A stretch of DNA of 31,307 nucleotides. It comes from an uncultured Clostridia bacterium (GTDB lineage Bacteria > Bacillota > Clostridia > TANB77 > CAG-508). Below, one piece after another: positions 17,844 through 27,282 of the stretch. Each line of letters opens with the position of its first letter. Within the stretch, counting starts at the first letter, position 1. A program made the position numbers and the translations under genes. Under the pieces are notes generated by a model. It was not told where the DNA came from. It saw only the letters and a program-made list of their open reading frames with translations, and did not search any database. The stretch is from assembly GCA_934141445.1 (NCBI GenBank), contig CAKPCF010000021.1:1-31307 (forward strand), given 5' to 3'.

Positions 17844-17871
17844 TTTATAGTATCTAACTATTTTTTGTCAA
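17844..17871 (-). promoter_or_regulatory. Promoter of the sepF-divIVA operon
   Basis: On the minus strand TTGACA (17866-17871, perfect) is followed after 16 bases by TATAAA (17844-17849, 5/6). It lies about 50 bases upstream of the sepF ATG. Confidence 0.7.
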
Positions 17872-17946
17872 AGTCAAGCATTTTCTTGAATGTTATATAA
17901 AAATAATATTTTTGTAATATTTAAGTTACATTTATTATATATGAGC

Positions 17947-17978
17947 TTTTACGCTAAATATTCCACTTTAGTGTAAAA
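17947..17978 (-). terminator. Hairpin overlapping the end of the HlyD-like gene
   Basis: TTTTACGCTAAA (17947-17958) pairs with TTTAGTGTAAAA (17967-17978) over 12 positions with one mismatch. The HlyD-like stop codon is inside the arm. No T-run follows at once; an AT-only hairpin and T-rich stretch lie about 60 bases further. It may help end the mutL-miaA-hlyD message, weakly supported. Confidence 0.35.
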
Positions 17979-19209
17979 TTATTTCATCATATAATTTCAC
18001 TTTCAAATTTTTCATATTTGATACCTCTTCTTCTGTATATCCAAGTTCAAGTAATTCATCATTTGTATAATTTTTCACAATAGAATATGTCTCATTTTGT
18101 CTTTCAACTTTTACTAAAATTTTATCTGTATAACCAGCTTTGCTTCTCTCTATGTATGTTTTATCTCCATCTTTTAATATAGCATCATTACTTACTTTAA
18201 ATCCAGTATATTTCCACCAGATTATGTCTAAAGATATCTTCCTATATTCTATAAGTTTTTCTACATCATCTTTTATTTTGAAAACTAAAATTCTGCCATT
18301 ATTATCAGCTTCTGAAGCATATACTATTTCTGCACTTACTTCATCAGTATTAGAAAGTCTAATAGTAACCTTCTCTCCTACTTTAGCACTTAATGCTCTT
18401 TCAGTATTCATACACACAGCTATATAGCATTCATAGTTATTAACAATTTTTCCTTTTTCTGTGCTTTGAGGAATTACAGCTCCTACTTTCAAATCAAAAC
18501 TATCTAATAAATCTTTATTTAAGTAACTAAAATCATCTATTTTTAATATTTCTTCAAGACCATCAACTTTATATGAAACCAATCCAGCTCTATCTGTTGA
18601 AATTAGTTCAGAACTTGAATCTACTGTTCTTTCTAGTGCACTTCTTTGTTCAATAAGTTTTTTTACTTCTGAACCTTCTGGACTCGCTTCTCCAGATATT
18701 TGAGCTTTTTTAGACATATAGTTTTCAATTTTCTTCTTGTATTCTTGTATTTTTTGTATTTCATTTATTCCATACATATTTTCAAGATTACTTTCAATTT
18801 GACTTTCCAAATTAACTATATCACTCGCACTTGATAAACTTTTTAGTCCACTACTTGCAATTGCCTCATTTATTTTTGTGTCTAATTCAGCTATTTGTTC
18901 AATCAAATCTTCTTCTCCATCTGAATAATATCTAAAAACTTTTTCACCTTTTGCCACTCTTTCATTTTCTGAAGCAATCTGTACCATACCATTTTTATAA
19001 TTTTCACCTTGTAGAACAGTTTCATCTCTTAATATATAAGCTTCTGTCCCTTCTTCATAAGAAATTGAACCTTTCTCAACTATAAAAATATCATTAGGTT
19101 GTTTTAGTATTTGGGTACTGCATGTTACAAAAAATATACATGCTACCATAAAGAAAAGCGTTCCTATTACTTTTATTTTATTCAGTTTGCCATTTTCTTT
19201 TTTGCTCAA
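17968..19209 (-). CDS. HlyD-like membrane fusion/adaptor protein
   Basis: A protein of 413 residues. One N-terminal membrane helix (KVIGTLFFMVACIFFVTCST), then an extracytoplasmic part with a long coiled coil (about 90-205, ending KKLIEQRSALERTVD) and flanking beta-barrel or lipoyl-like segments (GLVSYKVDGLEEIL; KVGEKVTIRLSNTDEVSAEI). This is the arrangement of HlyD-type adaptors that link exporters across the envelope. No transporter gene is beside it, and in a single-membrane organism it may have a wall-related role instead. Start is TTG with GGAGGAAC seven bases upstream. It follows miaA by 19 bases, so it is likely in the mutL-miaA operon. Confidence 0.8.
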   Translation of the reverse strand: MSKKENGKLNKIKVIGTLFFMVACIFFVTCSTQILKQPNDIFIVEKGSISYEEGTEAYILRDETVLQGENYKNGMVQIASENERVAKGEKVFRYYSDGEEDLIEQIAELDTKINEAIASSGLKSLSSASDIVNLESQIESNLENMYGINEIQKIQEYKKKIENYMSKKAQISGEASPEGSEVKKLIEQRSALERTVDSSSELISTDRAGLVSYKVDGLEEILKIDDFSYLNKDLLDSFDLKVGAVIPQSTEKGKIVNNYECYIAVCMNTERALSAKVGEKVTIRLSNTDEVSAEIVYASEADNNGRILVFKIKDDVEKLIEYRKISLDIIWWKYTGFKVSNDAILKDGDKTYIERSKAGYTDKILVKVERQNETYSIVKNYTNDELLELGYTEEEVSNMKNLKVKLYDEIILH

Positions 19210-19228
19210 TTAAAAAGTTCCTCCAATA

Positions 19229-20147
19229 TTAAATTGTTTTTAATATTATATTTATATTTTCTTCTATTCCATCTTCCGAATTAAGCCATACAAAACTTTT
19301 ATCTTTTCTAAACCAAGTTATTTGTCTTTTAGCATAATGTCTACTCTCTTGCTTAATTTTTTCTATCATTTCTTCCTTTGAAATTTCATGTTGTAAATAT
19401 TCTACAACTTCTTTATACCCTAAACCTTGCATTGCTGTAGGGAATTCATTGTATTTATTGTATATTCTTTTAACCTCTTCTATAAGACCATTTTCAATCA
19501 TCAAATCAACTCTTTTATTGATTCTATTATAAAGTTTTTCTCTATCCATATTTACAACAAAAACTTTATAATCATATTCGACTTCTTTTTGTCTAGATAA
19601 TTTTTCTTGCTCTGTTTTATTTTTTCCTGTTGCTTTATATATTTCTAAAACTCTTACAATACGTTTTTTATCATTTTTACTTATAATTTTCATGGCTTTT
19701 GGATCAATTTCTTGTGCTTTTTTATATAAGCTATTTAAGCCTTCTTCTGTACTAGCTATATCCATTAATTCATTCCTATAAGCTAAATCAAATTCCATTT
19801 CTTGATATTCAATTCCATAAATTAAAGAATTAACATATAAACCTGTTCCTCCAACTACTATTGGCATTTTTCCTTTTGAAAGAATTTCTTTTATAGCTTT
19901 TTCACTATCTTTCTTAAAATCAGAAACTGTATATCTTTCATTTGGTGAAACACAATCTATTAAATAATGTTTTACTCCTTGTGCTTCTTCTTTTGTAACT
20001 TTTGCAGTACCAATGTCCATTTCTCTATAAACTTGCATTGAATCACAAGAAATGATTTCTCCGTTAATTTTCTTTGCAAGTTCTATAGAAAGTGCTGTTT
20101 TTCCGTGATGCTGTTGGTCCTGCAATAACAATAATTTTAGGTTTCAT
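19229..20147 (-). CDS. miaA: tRNA dimethylallyltransferase MiaA, frameshifted in the P-loop
   Basis: MiaA adds an isopentenyl group to A37 of tRNAs reading UNN codons. The ATG at 20147, with AAGGA upstream, gives MKPKIIVIAGPTAS, the family N-terminus, but the frame then breaks. The rest (GKTALSIELAKKINGEIISC, DSMQVYREMDIGTAK, VGGTGLYVNSLIYG, RQITWFRKD) is in another frame. Removing one C at 20105 (a G on the plus strand) restores GPTASGKT exactly, giving a 305-residue protein of usual length. As it stands the ATG frame stops after 27 codons. A TTG at 20131 would give 300 residues but without the GPTAS part of the ATP site. Either a sequencing error or a real inactivation. It lies 13 bases after mutL. 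Confidence 0.9.
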
Positions 20148-20160
20148 ATATTTTTCCTTA

Positions 20161-23100
20161 CTATCTTCTACTAAATTTTCTTTCCAAATCATATCTTGTC
20201 ATTTTTATTGCTGATGGTCTGCCATAAGGATATGTAAATGGATTTTCAAGTGATAATAATCTTTGTAGTAATTTATCTATTTCACTTTCTTCAATTTTTA
20301 AATTTGTTTTTTCTGTAGCTTTATATGCAATAGTTGCTATAAATTTCTTTTCCTTTTCTTCATTTTCAGTTACAGCAACTGTATTTAATTCATCTAATAT
20401 TTCTATAAATAATTTTTTAGTATTTAATTTTTCACAAACACTAGGTACTGCAGTTAATTTTATAGTATTTTCGCCGAATTCTTCATATTGAAAGCCAGCT
20501 TTTTCAAACATTGATAAATTCTGTTTTGCTATAAACATTTCTTTATTAGTTAATGTTATTATGTCTGGTAAAAGAAGTATTTGAGAATCTTTTTTCTCAT
20601 CATTATAATAATTGTTTTTAAAATCCTCATACATCAATCTTTCATACATTGCACCATAATCAATCATATACATTTCATTAGATATTTCAATTGTTATATA
20701 TTTTTCAAATACAATTCCTATAAATTTATAATTTATTTTTTGTTTAAATTCTTCTTTTTCAAACATACTCTCATTTTCTTGATTTGCATATTTAAAACCA
20801 TCTGAAGCACTTATCTCTTTTTCTTCTTGTTCTTTTTCTTTTCTAACTGCAACAGTTTCAATTCCGAAAGTTTTTTTATACATTTCTTCAAATTCTTTTG
20901 GTGTTTCTTGTTCTTTTAAAGCTTCTCTCACCTTGCTTGTGTCAATCATTTGAGTATCTTGCATATCTTCTTTAAATTTTTGTTCCAATAACTTTTCAGT
21001 TATACTATTTGCTGTATCAAAGTTTTCAACTTTAATTTCTTTTTCTTCTGCTTCATTATAAGTATTGTTTGTGTTTGCAGAATCATCATTATTATTTACT
21101 TTAAAGTCTTCTGCTTTAAGATTCATTATTTGTGTATGTTGACCATCTACAAAATCTGCTAAATTGCCAGATTGTTGATTTTCTTTTACTTTATCTTGAA
21201 TTTCAGTTGATATCTTCACACTATCAATTTCTTGAGTATATTGTGTTTTCATTGATGCAGGTACACATTCAATTTCTTGAGTATGTTGCACTTCATCTTT
21301 TGTTTGTACAAAATCAAATTTTTGAGTTTTTTGCATTTCTGATGATGCTGGTATACTATCAATTTTTTGAGTGTATTGTTCTTGATTTGTAGCACTTGTA
21401 TCTTTTATTTCCTGTGTATATTGATTTATACAATCTATTTTCTGTGTTTCTTGCACCATTGATGTATCTAAAATTTTTGTTTCACTTGTATCTTTCTCAG
21501 TATCATTTGCTACAATATTATCTGTTTCTGTATTTTCTGCTTTTATCTCTTCTGAACTTATTGGTTCAACCACTTGTGTTTCTTGTTTTATTTCTTCATT
21601 TATTACCTTAACAACATCATTATTTGTATCTTGATTTTTTATATTTTCTATAACTTGTGTTTCTTCTATATTACTTGTATTTTCAGCCAATTCTGTTGGT
21701 GTCTCAGTAGTCTTTTCATTTTGCACTGAATCTATATTAACATTTTCAATAGTATTCGCAACTATTTCTTTCAATTTATCATTAACATTAAAATCAAGTT
21801 CTCTTGTATTTTCTTTTTCATTTTTTCTAGAATCATATATTTCTTTTAATAAATTATTTTCATTTTTTTCTGGTTCTTCATCTTTTTTATCTTTCCAAAA
21901 CTTTTTAAATAAATTTCCTAATGCAGATGTTTTTTCCTGCTTTTCTTCTTGATTTGTAGAATCTACCAGTTCAACATCATGTTCTATTTTTTCAGTATTC
22001 TCTTTTTCAATTGCTTTTGGACTAATCTCTGATTGATTCATACTAACACTTGGAATATCTTTTTTCACATCACTTTGTACTGAATTGTTTAATTCTTTTG
22101 AAGCATTTATGCTATTTGCTTTAATTTCATTTAAAACAGTATTTTCTGTTTTTTTTGCAATCAACTTTTCACTTTCTTTTGAGTCCATTATTGATTTTAT
22201 CGCGTGATATACAGCCTTAAACACCGAACTTTCATCTTGAAATCTAACTTCTAATTTAGCAGGATGTACATTAACATCAACTTTTGAAGGGTCCATTTCA
22301 ATATTCAAAACAGAAAAAGCATATTTACCTATTGGTAAAATGTTTCTATAAGCTTGATCTACTGCTGCTATTAAAGTTTTATCTTTTACATATCTATTAT
22401 TTATAAAAAATAATTGACTGCTTCTATTTGATTTGGCTATTGAAGTATTACCTATTACACCAGTAACTTTTATATCTTCATAAGTATAGTCAACATCTAT
22501 AATTCCATTTGCAATATCTTTTCCAAATACACTATATATTACTGATTTAGAATCACCATTTCCAGCTGTATGCAATATTGTTTTTCCATTACTTATAAGT
22601 GTTATAGAAACATTTTTATTTACCAATGCAATTCTTGTAACAACATCTTCTATATATCCAGTTTCAGTATAATCTTTCTTTAAAAACTTGTATCTTACTG
22701 GTGTATTATAAAATAAATTCTCTACAGTGATTCTTGTTCCAACTGGAGCACCGATTTCACTTTTCTCTAAAACATCTCCACCTTCTAGTACAATTTTATT
22801 ACCTATTTCTGACCCGATTCTCTTTGAAATCATTTCAACCTTTGAAATAGCAGCAATACTTGCTAAAGCTTCACCTCTGAATCCCATAGATTTTACAGTT
22901 ATTAAATCTTCAGCTTTTCTTATTTTGCTTGTAGCATGTCGTTCAAATGCAATTTCCATATCATCAGCTGCAATTCCAGAACCATCATCTGTGATTCTAA
23001 TTAAAGAAATACCACCATTTTTTATTTCAATAGTTACATTTTTTGCACCAGCATCAATAGAATTTTCAAGCATCTCTTTTATAGCTGAAGCTGGTCTCTC

Positions 23101-23163
23101 AATTACTTCTCCTGCAGCAATTTGGTTAATTGTTAAATCATCTAAAAGTACAATATTACCCAT
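20161..23163 (-). CDS. mutL: DNA mismatch repair protein MutL with long repeat linker and altered nuclease site
   Basis: A protein of 1000 residues; most MutL proteins have 600-700. The N-terminal GHKL ATPase is normal: EMLENSIDAGA, DDGSGI, ERHATSKI, GFRGEALASI, and a transducer domain to about 330. Residues about 340-780 form an acidic low-complexity linker with ten TQ-centred repeats. The C-terminal domain (about 790-1000) keeps a beta-clamp-binding motif, QILLLP (861-866). The endonuclease motif DQHA(x)2E(x)4E reads DYGA(x)2E(x)4E (835-846), the ACR-type cysteine is Tyr947, and CPHGRP is YPYGRP (978-983). The ends are convincing and there is no frameshift, so this seems a real variant that binds ATP and clamp but may not cut DNA. 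Start ATG has GGAGG. No mutS is beside it. Confidence 0.95.
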   Translation of the reverse strand: MGNIVLLDDLTINQIAAGEVIERPASAIKEMLENSIDAGAKNVTIEIKNGGISLIRITDDGSGIAADDMEIAFERHATSKIRKAEDLITVKSMGFRGEALASIAAISKVEMISKRIGSEIGNKIVLEGGDVLEKSEIGAPVGTRITVENLFYNTPVRYKFLKKDYTETGYIEDVVTRIALVNKNVSITLISNGKTILHTAGNGDSKSVIYSVFGKDIANGIIDVDYTYEDIKVTGVIGNTSIAKSNRSSQLFFINNRYVKDKTLIAAVDQAYRNILPIGKYAFSVLNIEMDPSKVDVNVHPAKLEVRFQDESSVFKAVYHAIKSIMDSKESEKLIAKKTENTVLNEIKANSINASKELNNSVQSDVKKDIPSVSMNQSEISPKAIEKENTEKIEHDVELVDSTNQEEKQEKTSALGNLFKKFWKDKKDEEPEKNENNLLKEIYDSRKNEKENTRELDFNVNDKLKEIVANTIENVNIDSVQNEKTTETPTELAENTSNIEETQVIENIKNQDTNNDVVKVINEEIKQETQVVEPISSEEIKAENTETDNIVANDTEKDTSETKILDTSMVQETQKIDCINQYTQEIKDTSATNQEQYTQKIDSIPASSEMQKTQKFDFVQTKDEVQHTQEIECVPASMKTQYTQEIDSVKISTEIQDKVKENQQSGNLADFVDGQHTQIMNLKAEDFKVNNNDDSANTNNTYNEAEEKEIKVENFDTANSITEKLLEQKFKEDMQDTQMIDTSKVREALKEQETPKEFEEMYKKTFGIETVAVRKEKEQEEKEISASDGFKYANQENESMFEKEEFKQKINYKFIGIVFEKYITIEISNEMYMIDYGAMYERLMYEDFKNNYYNDEKKDSQILLLPDIITLTNKEMFIAKQNLSMFEKAGFQYEEFGENTIKLTAVPSVCEKLNTKKLFIEILDELNTVAVTENEEKEKKFIATIAYKATEKTNLKIEESEIDKLLQRLLSLENPFTYPYGRPSAIKMTRYDLERKFSRR
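20940..21670 (-). repeat. TQ-repeat array inside the MutL linker
   Basis: Covers MutL residues about 498-742. Ten short units share the pattern [Q/E]-x-T-Q-x-[I/V/F]-[D/E], for example ETQVIE, ETQKID, YTQEIK, YTQKID, KTQKFD, HTQEIE, YTQEID, HTQIMN and DTQMID. Four of them (about 21195-21390) are contiguous 15-residue units beginning QYTQKIDSIPAS, QKTQKFDFV, QHTQEIECVPAS and QYTQEIDSV. The DNA shows matching imperfect 45-bp repeats. Role unknown. Confidence 0.75.
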
Positions 23164-23216
23164 TTAAATTTCCTCCATTTTTTTGCTCTTTTCATAAGGT
23201 CAAAATATTTTGTATC

Positions 23217-23225
23217 ATTATATCA
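23217..23225 (-). promoter_or_regulatory. Extended -10 promoter for mutL
   Basis: On the minus strand TGATATAAT, an exact TGn-TATAAT extended -10, lies about 55 bases before the mutL ATG. No good -35 box is visible at 17 bases, which extended -10 promoters do not require. It lies between the upstream terminator (23259-23298) and mutL. Confidence 0.5.
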
Positions 23226-23258
23226 TTAAAAACTTTTTTTGTGTATATAAAAATAAAT

Positions 23259-23298
23259 AAAAAAATAGAAAATTTAAAATATCAAAATTTTAAATTTC
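23259..23298 (-). terminator. Terminator after the frameshifted BspA-like gene
   Basis: Stem GAAATTTAAAAT / ATTTTAAATTTTC with a short loop, followed on the minus strand by TATTTTTTT. It lies 25 bases after the stop at 23323. The stem is AT-only but the T-run is good. Confidence 0.6.
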
Positions 23299-23322
23299 CT
23301 ATCTTATATTTTCATATATCTT

Positions 23323-25267
23323 TTATTCTTCTGGTTCCCATTTTACAGTTATGCCATCTACATTTGACCAAGGTGCTCCAATTAAACTATTCTCTGGTTT
23401 TTTTACTATTATTTCTTTTAAGAAACTGCAATTTTCAAAAGCAGCTCCACCAGTACTCTGGTTTTGGTCGTCGCCTCTTTCATAGGCAACATATTGTACA
23501 TTAGATGGTATTGTTACTGATTGTATTCTACACTTTCTAAACATATCAGAGTCTATAAATTCAACTTTTGGTCCAATTATTATATTATCAATATTATATT
23601 TTTTGGCATCTACTGCAATACCGATACTTGATTTCTCCATATTGAAAAGGAAAATAAGAATACATTGTTTCATCTTCATAGCCATATATAGTATATATTT
23701 TATTTGTAGAACAATGTATAGCATTGTAATAAACATTCTTTATATTATTACATCCAAAAAAAGCCCAAGCACCAATATATTCAATATTTTCAGGAATTTC
23801 AATTTCTTCAAGTGCTGAGCACCCTAAAAAAGCTCTTTTTTCTATTTCAATCAACGAATCAGGCATATTTACTTTTTTCAAAGTTGTTGTTTTAGCAAAA
23901 ATACTATCACATATTTTTGTTACATTCTCACCTATTATTATTTCTTCTACACTTGTTCTTTCAAATAATGCTGTTGCAATAGCATTTACCCAATTTTCAT
24001 AACTGTATTCACAATTTTTAGCATTAAAGTTTACCCTTTTTAATGAACTACACCATGCAAAAGCTCCTTCTCCGATATATGTTATATTTTCTGGCAATGT
24101 TATATTTTGTAAATTTGAACAACTAGCAAATGAAAGATAACCAATTCTTTCAACTTGATTTCCTAAATATAAATTCATTATACCTCTACACTGATAAAAC
24201 GCCATTTTTCCCACAATACTGATATCGTTATCTATAATAACACTTTGTAATGCCGTACACCCTTCAAAAGCACTATCTCCAATTGTTGTGATATTTTTTC
24301 CAAAAGTTACATTCTGTAATGAATTAAAGCTTTTAAATGCATTTTCTCCAACATTTGTTATTTCATTATCTATTACTAACTCTTTTGTTTTTTCTGTTAA
24401 GTCTGATAAGGTTGATTTTTCTGATATATTCCCATCTGCCATCTCTCCATTGCCTTTTATAATTATTTTATATGTTCCATCTTCATTGCATAATATATTT
24501 GCTTTTACATTATTTCCGTTTTTGCCAATATTAAATTCTGCAATTTTATTTTCTGTATCCGAATCTATTTCTGTATCACCTTTACCCAAAACTTCTTCAT
24601 CTTCTATTATTATTGTTCCAACTACTTCTCCATCTTTATATCCTTTTGCTATCGTTGTTCCATTTTCACTTTTTTCAATTACATTATTTTCTATTGTTTG
24701 TTCTGTTCCATTTGATATTATTTTCCATACTATAGCTTTATCGTCATTATTTATTGTAACTTTGTCACCTTTTTTCATATTTATTTTTGCTATTTCATTT
24801 TCATTTACATATATTCCTGAAAGTGTTGTTGCTATTCCTTGATTATCTATTTTTACTGTATATGTTCCTTTTGAATTTGTATAATATACTGTTGTTGTTC
24901 CATTTTTATTATAATTGAAACCATTTACTTTACCACTTACATATTTACTTAAGCCTTCTATACTATATAAGCTATTTATTGTTATTCCCGCATCTGATGT
25001 TGCTTTTTCATAATATTCTATGTCTAATGATGCTATTCCTGATTGAATCTCTGTTGCTACTTCTGCTCCTTCTTGTTTCAATTTTGCATTTCTTGCATTA
25101 TTAATTATCCCATTCTGACCTATTGTTGCATTCAAACTTATTGCTGATAATATTAGCATTATTATAATTGATGTTATCAATGCTATAAGTGTTATACCTT
25201 TCTCATTGCCAATATCAATTTCTTTCTTCTCAATATAGTTTTTTTCTTTTGTTACATCAAATTTCAT
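23323..25267 (-). pseudogene. BspA-like LRR surface protein with pilin-like N-terminus, frameshifted
   Basis: Paralogue of the next gene. Residues 25-45 carry the pilin-like KGITLIALITSIIIMLILSA; an unassigned beta-rich region follows to about 290, then BspA-type LRR_5 repeats (TTIGDSAFEGCTALQSVII and similar). The first frame ends at 23594, where the neighbour has about 90 more residues. That missing end is present in another frame (YNIDNIIIGPKVEFIDSDMF through ITVKWEPEE, stop at 23323). Total length equals whole codons plus one base, so one base is extra between about 23594 and 23625; a run of six T on the plus strand at 23599-23604 is one possible site. ATG at 25267 with AAAGGA; an upstream TTG overlaps that site. 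Confidence 0.8.
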
Positions 25268-25357
25268 ATTCAATCCTTTCTTTAAAGAATCAAAATTAAA
25301 TAAATCATTTTATAGTATTTAATTTTATCTTCCAAAAGCAACTTCCTTTTATTTTTT
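24240..25357 (-). repeat. Long direct repeat, copy A (5' half of BspA-like gene plus its leader)
   Basis: Collinear without net gaps to 26255-27372, offset 2015 bp. It spans the upstream region, the ribosome binding site and about 340 codons. The encoded segments differ at roughly 24 of 345 residues. A shorter second block (23323-23600 against 25366-25640) links the 3' ends. Confidence 0.85.
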
Positions 25358-25365
25358 ACTACCTT

Positions 25366-27282
25366 TTATTCTTCTGGTTCCCATTTTACAGTTATGCCAT
25401 TTACATTTGACCAAGGTGCTCCCACCAAGCTATTTTCTGGTTTTTTTACTATTATTTCTTTTAAGAAACTGCAATTAGTAAATGTACCAACTGAATCTGC
25501 ACTTTGATTTGTTCCACCTTTATATGCAATATACTGCACGTTAGATGGTATTGTTATTGTTTGAATTTTACATTTTCTAAATATATCTGAATCTATATAC
25601 TCAACTTTTGGCCCAATTATTATATTATCAATATTATAAGCTTGAGATACATCTGAATTTGATGATTGAAAAGGATATCCACAAGCACCTTTACTATCAA
25701 ATATATTTTCAGTTGAGCAATGGATTGAATTATAATATAAAGTTTTTATATTATCACAACCATAAAAAGCCCACTCGCCAATACTTTTTAAACTTTCTGG
25801 TAAAGTTAGTTCTTCAATATTTTTCAAATATGCAAACGCAAGATTCCCTATAGATTTTACTGATTTTCCAATTTTCAAATCTCTTACAGTTGAATTTTTT
25901 GCAAACATCGATGAATCTATATATTCAACATCATCACCTATGACAATTTTATTAACATTTGAACCTTTAAACATTGAACAATCCAAATCCCATAATATCC
26001 AATTTGAAATTGAACAATAATAATAGCATTTTTTAGCATTAAATATTACACTTCTTAATTTTTCTAAACCTTCAAAAGTTCCATCACTTATTACTTGCAC
26101 ATTCTCTGGTATTACTAAGTCAGTTATAGAGCTGCAATTTTTAAATGCAGAATTTCTTATTTTAGTCACACTTTTTCCTAAATATAAATCTTTTATACTA
26201 CTACAATTATAAAAAGCTTTTGCCTCTATTACACTAATACTATTATCTATTACAACATTTTGTAAACTTGTACATTCTTCAAATGCACTTTTTCCAATTG
26301 TTGTGATATTTTTTCCAAAAGTCACATTCTGTAATGAATTAAAACTTTTAAATGCATTTTCTCCAACATTTGTTATTTCATTATCTATTACTAACTCTTT
26401 TGTTTTTTCTTTTAAATCTGATAATGTTGATTTTTCTGCTATTGCTCCATCTGCCATTTCTCCACTGCCTTTTATAATTATCTTATATGTTCCATCTTCA
26501 TTGCGTAATATATTTGCTTTTACATTATCTCCGTTTTTGCCAATATTAAATTCTGCAATTTTATTTTCTGTATCCGAATCTATTTCTGTATCACCTTTAC
26601 CAAAAACTTCTTCATCTTCTATTATTATTGTTCCAACTACTTCTCCATCTTTATATCCTTTTGCTATTGTTGTTCCATTTTCATTTTTTTCAATTACATT
26701 ATTTTCTATTGTTTGTTCTGTTCCATTTGATATTATTTTCCATACTATTTCTTTATCATCATTATTTATTGCGACTTTGTCACCTTTTTTCATATTTATT
26801 TTTGCTATTTCATTTTCTTTTACATATATTCCTGAAAATGTTGTTGCTATTCCCTGACTATCTATTTTTACTGTATATGTGCCTTTTGAATTTGTATAAT
26901 ACACTGTTGTTGTTCCATTTTTATTATAATTAAATCCATTTACTTTACCATTTAAATATTTACTTAATCCATCTATACTATACAAACTATTTATTGTTAT
27001 TCCTGAATCTGATGTTGCTTTTTCATAATATTCTATATCCAATGCTGCTATTCCTGATTGAATCTCTGTTGCAACTTCTGCTCCTTCTTGCTTTAGCTTT
27101 GCATTTCTCGCATTATTTATTATTCCATTTTGTCCTATTGTTGCATTCAAACTTATTGCTGATAATATTAGCATTATTATTATTGATGTTATCAATGCTA
27201 TAAGTGTTATACCTTTTTCATTGCCCATATCAACTTCTTTCTTCTCAATATAGTTTTTTTCTTTTGTTACATCAAATTTCAT
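25366..27282 (-). CDS. BspA-like LRR surface protein with pilin-like N-terminus
   Basis: An intact protein of 638 residues from the ATG at 27282 (AAAGGA six bases before). It starts with a pilin-like segment, KGITLIALITSIIIMLILSA, in which Ala replaces Glu at position 5, then an NATIGQNGIINNA stretch. Residues about 60-290 are unassigned and rich in beta structure. From about 290 to the end run LRR_5 (BspA-type) repeats of about 23 residues, for example VTKIRNSAFKNCSSITDLVI and KSIGNLAFAYLKNIEELTL. It ends in a conserved WSNVNGITVKWEPEE tail shared with its neighbour. BspA-like repeats often bind host or bacterial surface ligands; here the target is unknown. Its 5' and 3' thirds nearly match the neighbour while the middle repeats differ. 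Confidence 0.82.
   Translation of the reverse strand: MKFDVTKEKNYIEKKEVDMGNEKGITLIALITSIIIMLILSAISLNATIGQNGIINNARNAKLKQEGAEVATEIQSGIAALDIEYYEKATSDSGITINSLYSIDGLSKYLNGKVNGFNYNKNGTTTVYYTNSKGTYTVKIDSQGIATTFSGIYVKENEIAKINMKKGDKVAINNDDKEIVWKIISNGTEQTIENNVIEKNENGTTIAKGYKDGEVVGTIIIEDEEVFGKGDTEIDSDTENKIAEFNIGKNGDNVKANILRNEDGTYKIIIKGSGEMADGAIAEKSTLSDLKEKTKELVIDNEITNVGENAFKSFNSLQNVTFGKNITTIGKSAFEECTSLQNVVIDNSISVIEAKAFYNCSSIKDLYLGKSVTKIRNSAFKNCSSITDLVIPENVQVISDGTFEGLEKLRSVIFNAKKCYYYCSISNWILWDLDCSMFKGSNVNKIVIGDDVEYIDSSMFAKNSTVRDLKIGKSVKSIGNLAFAYLKNIEELTLPESLKSIGEWAFYGCDNIKTLYYNSIHCSTENIFDSKGACGYPFQSSNSDVSQAYNIDNIIIGPKVEYIDSDIFRKCKIQTITIPSNVQYIAYKGGTNQSADSVGTFTNCSFLKEIIVKKPENSLVGAPWSNVNGITVKWEPEE

Noticed and set aside
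20095..20120. Programmed frameshift at the A-rich stretch in miaA
   Set aside because: A -1 slip gives the wrong frame; a +1 slip is possible in principle but the simplest repair is deletion of one C, restoring the exact consensus.
24288..24842. Long plus-strand frames inside the BspA-like genes and other genes
   Set aside because: They are antisense shadows of T-rich coding sequence with no ribosome binding sites.
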